Source: DASUPK01 sp036505735
Lineage (GTDB): Bacteria; Actinomycetota; Thermoleophilia; Solirubrobacterales; 70-9
NCBI GenBank assembly: GCA_036505735.1
Contig: DASXSZ010000128.1
Location: 1-14,985 of the forward strand
Length of the DNA stretch: 14,985 nt
Direction: 5' to 3'
The position numbers and the translations under genes are program-made. Positions 12,675 through 14,985 of the stretch are shown here, piece after piece. A model generated the notes under the pieces. The model did no database searches. It was not told where the DNA came from and worked only from the letters and a program-made list of their open reading frames with translations. The stretch's first letter is position 1. Each line of letters begins with the position of its first letter.

Positions 12675-14016
12675 GCTCCCGATTGTCGCGCACCGACCCG
12701 ACCCAGCCACTTCGACTCCCCGCAAACACCCGCGCAGCAGGCCCGGCAGGCAGCTGCACGCGAGGCTGCTTCGCAGGCGTCCGGCGCTGCTGGCGGCGGG
12801 CACGGCGGGCGCCCTGCTCGCCGTGGTCGGCCCGGGTGTGCTGGCTGGACTCTCGGACGACGATCCGGCTGGAATCACGACCTACTCGATCCTCGGCGCC
12901 AAGTACGGCTACGAGCTCCTCTGGGTCCTCGCCGTCTCGACGGCCGCGCTGATCGTCTTCCACCTGCTCGGCGCGCGGATGGGCGTGGTCACGCGGCAGG
13001 GCCTGCTGTCGCTCGTCCGCGAGCGGCGCGGCGCGAGCAGCGCCCACATCGTTCTGGCGGCCCTGGTGGTGGCAAACGTCGGGACGATGTGCGCCGAGTT
13101 CGCCGGCGTCGCCGCGGGCCTCGAGCTGCTCGCCGGGATCAGCCGCTACGCGACGGTGCCGCTCGCCGGGATCGGCGTCTCGATGCTGGTCCTCCGCGGC
13201 TCGTTCCACCGCGTCGAGCACATCCTGCTGCTCCTCAGCGCGGTCTTCGTCACCTACATCGCCTCGGGTCTGCTCGCGCATCCGGACTGGGGCGAGGCCG
13301 CAAAGGGACTCGTCGTCCCGCACCTGCCCCTGACCCGGGAGGCGCTGCTGGTGGCGGTCGCGACGGTCGGCACGACGCTCGCGCCGTGGGGCCTCGTCTT
13401 CATCCAGTCCTACGCGGCCGACAAGCATCTCCGCCTCCGGGACCTGCGCTACGAGAACGTCGACGTGATCGTCGGCTCGGTGCTCACCGGGGTGATCGGG
13501 TTCTTCGTCGTCGTCGCCTGCGCGGCGACCCTGCACGTCAGCGGCATCGAGGTGAACGACGCGAGCGACGCCGCGGAGGCGCTGGAGCCGCTGGCGGGAG
13601 GCTCCGCCTCGACGCTCTTCGGGATCGGGTTCGTGGGGGCCGCGCTGCTGGCGGCCGCGGTCGTGCCGTTGTCGACCGCCTACTCGGTCGCCGAGACGGC
13701 CGGCAGGCCCGCCGACCTCGACGACAGCTTTGAACAGGCGCCGCTCTTCTACCTGAGCTACGGAGGGGTGGTGGTGCTCGCCGCGGCGATCGTGCTGATC
13801 CCGGACGCGCCGCTGATCCAGATCCTGTTCCTCTCACAGGCCTTAAATGCGGTGCTCCTGCTGGTCCTGCTGCCCTTCATGAGGCAGCTGGCCGCCGACC
13901 GCGACGTGATGGCCGACGAGGCGCTCGGCCGCACCGGGCGCATTGTCACCGCCGTCGCTCTGGGGCTGATCGCGGCCTCGGTGATTGCCCTCGGTCTGCT
14001 GACCGCCTTTGGATAG
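12673..14016 (+). CDS. NRAMP-superfamily transporter with altered metal-site motifs
   Basis: The 447-aa protein has about eleven hydrophobic segments from residue ~38 to the end. The first carries VVGPGVLAGLSDDDPAGITT (51-70), clearly the NRAMP TM1 region. The classical DPGN motif of proton-coupled Mn/Fe importers reads D64-P-A-G here, and the TM6 MPHN motif reads A237-P-W-G (TLAPWGLVFIQSY). The Asn and Met metal ligands are therefore missing. The substrate may be something other than Mn2+ or Fe2+, as in the diverged NRAMP-related transporters. The basic first 35 residues are cytoplasmic. ATG 12673 is the only normal start before the membrane region and interlocks with the prfA start; no ribosome site is apparent. 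It ends three bases from the convergent DUF1385 stop. Confidence 0.88.
   Translation: MLPIVAHRPDPATSTPRKHPRSRPGRQLHARLLRRRPALLAAGTAGALLAVVGPGVLAGLSDDDPAGITTYSILGAKYGYELLWVLAVSTAALIVFHLLGARMGVVTRQGLLSLVRERRGASSAHIVLAALVVANVGTMCAEFAGVAAGLELLAGISRYATVPLAGIGVSMLVLRGSFHRVEHILLLLSAVFVTYIASGLLAHPDWGEAAKGLVVPHLPLTREALLVAVATVGTTLAPWGLVFIQSYAADKHLRLRDLRYENVDVIVGSVLTGVIGFFVVVACAATLHVSGIEVNDASDAAEALEPLAGGSASTLFGIGFVGAALLAAAVVPLSTAYSVAETAGRPADLDDSFEQAPLFYLSYGGVVVLAAAIVLIPDAPLIQILFLSQALNAVLLLVLLPFMRQLAADRDVMADEALGRTGRIVTAVALGLIAASVIALGLLTAFG
12682..12687 (-). promoter_or_regulatory. Candidate -10 element for a leaderless prfA transcript
   Basis: On the minus strand GACAAT (five of six to TACAAT) ends seven bases before the prfA ATG, the same spacing as at asnB and the SnoaL-like gene. 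It lies inside the first codons of the divergent NRAMP gene. No clear -35 is visible. Confidence 0.35.
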
Positions 14017-14019
14017 CCC

Positions 14020-14955
14020 CTACGCGACGATCTCGATCGGTTGGTCCCGCTTCGCCTCGTAGGGGTCTTCGACGGCGAGGACGGCCTCGAGCGCGCGGAT
14101 GGCGACCTCGAGCTGATCCTCGTCGGGCTCGCGGGTGGTGAGGTTCTGCAACATCAGCCCGGGCCACATCACCGCGCGCACCCAGCGCTTGTTGCGGTGC
14201 TTGCCCGCCCACTTGATGACCTCGTAGGAGAGGCCGGCGATCAGCGGGATGCCGAGGATCCGCGAGGCGACCAGCCAGTACCAGGCGGGCAGCCCGATCG
14301 GCGCGAAGACGAAGATCGCCAGCACCATCACGATCAACAGGAAGCTGGTTCCACAGCGGGGATGCAGCCGCGAGTACTCCTTGGCCCTCGAGGGCACCAG
14401 CTCGTCCCCGGCCTCGAAGCAGGAGATCGTCTTGTGCTCCGCGCCGTGGTACTGGAAGACGCGGCGGAGATCGGGCAGGCGGCTGATCGCGGCGATGTAG
14501 CCGATGAAGATCGCGGTCCGCAGGATCCCCTCGACCAGCCAGAAGAGGACCGCCGAACCGAGCCAGTCCTTGATCAGGCTGGTGGCGCCGACCGGGACGA
14601 CGAAGAAGAGGCCGATCGCGAGCACCAGCGAGAACGCGATCGTCAGCCCCCAGGTCAGCCCGCCGATCTGCTCCTGTTCCTCGGGATCGAGTTGCGCGTT
14701 CGCCGAGAAGGCGAGGGCGCGGAAGCCGATCTTCAGCGACTCCGCCAGCGCCACCACCCCCCGGATCACGGGCCAGCGCAACACCCGCGATCGCCTCGCC
14801 CAGGAGACCAGCGGCTCGGAGGTCAACTCGATCTGGCCGTCGGGCTTTCGCACCGCCACCGCCCAGACCGAGACGCCGCGCATCATCACGCCCTCCAGAA
14901 CCGCCTGGCCGCCGACCGGGGCGTCGCGCTTCGCGACCAGCGCGCCGTCGGGCAT
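14020..14955 (-). CDS. DUF1385 (YqhQ-like) membrane protein, possibly with a longer N terminus
   Basis: The 311-aa product carries the DUF1385 signature: VGGQAVLEGVMMRG (14-27), the strongly conserved YHGAEHKTI (169-177) and HPRCGTSF (198-205), with four or five hydrophobic segments between about 100 and 245. The His/Glu/Cys motifs have led to labels such as 'metal-dependent enzyme', but the function is not established. The family often sits next to rpmE and prfA in Gram-positive genomes, which fits here. The ATG at 14955 is used, but no stop codon interrupts the frame up to the window edge, so the true start may lie beyond it. No ribosome site is seen at 14955. Confidence 0.88.
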   Translation of the reverse strand: MPDGALVAKRDAPVGGQAVLEGVMMRGVSVWAVAVRKPDGQIELTSEPLVSWARRSRVLRWPVIRGVVALAESLKIGFRALAFSANAQLDPEEQEQIGGLTWGLTIAFSLVLAIGLFFVVPVGATSLIKDWLGSAVLFWLVEGILRTAIFIGYIAAISRLPDLRRVFQYHGAEHKTISCFEAGDELVPSRAKEYSRLHPRCGTSFLLIVMVLAIFVFAPIGLPAWYWLVASRILGIPLIAGLSYEVIKWAGKHRNKRWVRAVMWPGLMLQNLTTREPDEDQLEVAIRALEAVLAVEDPYEAKRDQPIEIVA

Positions 14956-14985
14956 GCGGTCGGTCCCGGAGGGCCCGGCCGAATT

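Noticed and set aside
12675..12878. Longer prfA start at 12878
   Set aside because: The extra 68 residues are low-complexity and antisense to the transporter. RF1 normally starts at the MIDELVDQI-like sequence.
1..14985. CRISPR array, insertion sequence, prophage or toxin-antitoxin module
   Set aside because: No regularly spaced direct repeats, transposase, integrase, att-like duplication or small toxin pair was seen. The only tandem repeat is the coding repeat at 1688-1747.

Overview
The window looks like a chromosomal segment of a high-GC actinobacterium, most likely from the Thermoleophilia/Solirubrobacterales side of the phylum. The evidence is the very high GC with GC-rich third positions, very tight gene packing (ATGA/GTGA overlaps), GTG and TTG starts, several apparently leaderless starts, and the gene string DUF1385 - prfA - prmC - Sua5/YrdC ... 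glyA ... wecA, which is a recognisable actinobacterial order (rho-rpmE-prfA-prmC-sua5-wecA-atp in mycobacteria). The taxon is an inference; no rRNA or other marker is present.

Layout. Bases 1-358 hold no convincing gene but several strong hairpins. Bases 359-1662 (+) encode a membrane anti-sigma-like protein followed by an overlapping ECF-type sigma factor. This pair runs head-on into the wecA-like gene, and the two coding regions overlap by 59 bases. Bases 1604-7968 (-) form a glycan-building block: glyA, a DUF354 glycosyltransferase and a monotopic sugar-phosphate transferase in one tight run, then an asparagine-synthase-type amidotransferase and a polytopic WecA/MraY-like sugar-phosphate transferase. 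The two membrane sugar-phosphate transferases both belong to families that start lipid-linked glycans.

Bases 7969-8099 are a divergent control region with a well-formed promoter and an AT-rich palindromic operator. It drives (+) a ferritin-like R2lox-type di-metal oxidase and a co-transcribed TetR regulator, followed by an NTF2/SnoaL-like protein with its own apparently leaderless promoter. Bases 10095-12674 (-) are the translation-fidelity operon prfA-prmC-tsaC (release factor 1, its glutamine methyltransferase, and a tRNA t6A threonylcarbamoyl-AMP synthase). Bases 12673-14016 (+) encode an NRAMP-superfamily transporter with altered metal-binding motifs, whose start codon interlocks with that of prfA. 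A DUF1385 (YqhQ-like) membrane protein (-) closes the window, possibly incomplete at its N terminus.

Reading of the whole: an old minus-strand housekeeping string (DUF1385, prfA, prmC, tsaC, glyA, wecA) appears to have been interrupted by plus-strand cassettes (NRAMP; R2lox-TetR-SnoaL) and by glycan genes between glyA and wecA. I see no rRNA, tRNA, CRISPR array, insertion sequence or phage gene. The points most worth a second look are the R2lox-TetR unit with its operator, the repeated TAnnnT-N7-start arrangement, the altered NRAMP, and the interlocked gene ends.
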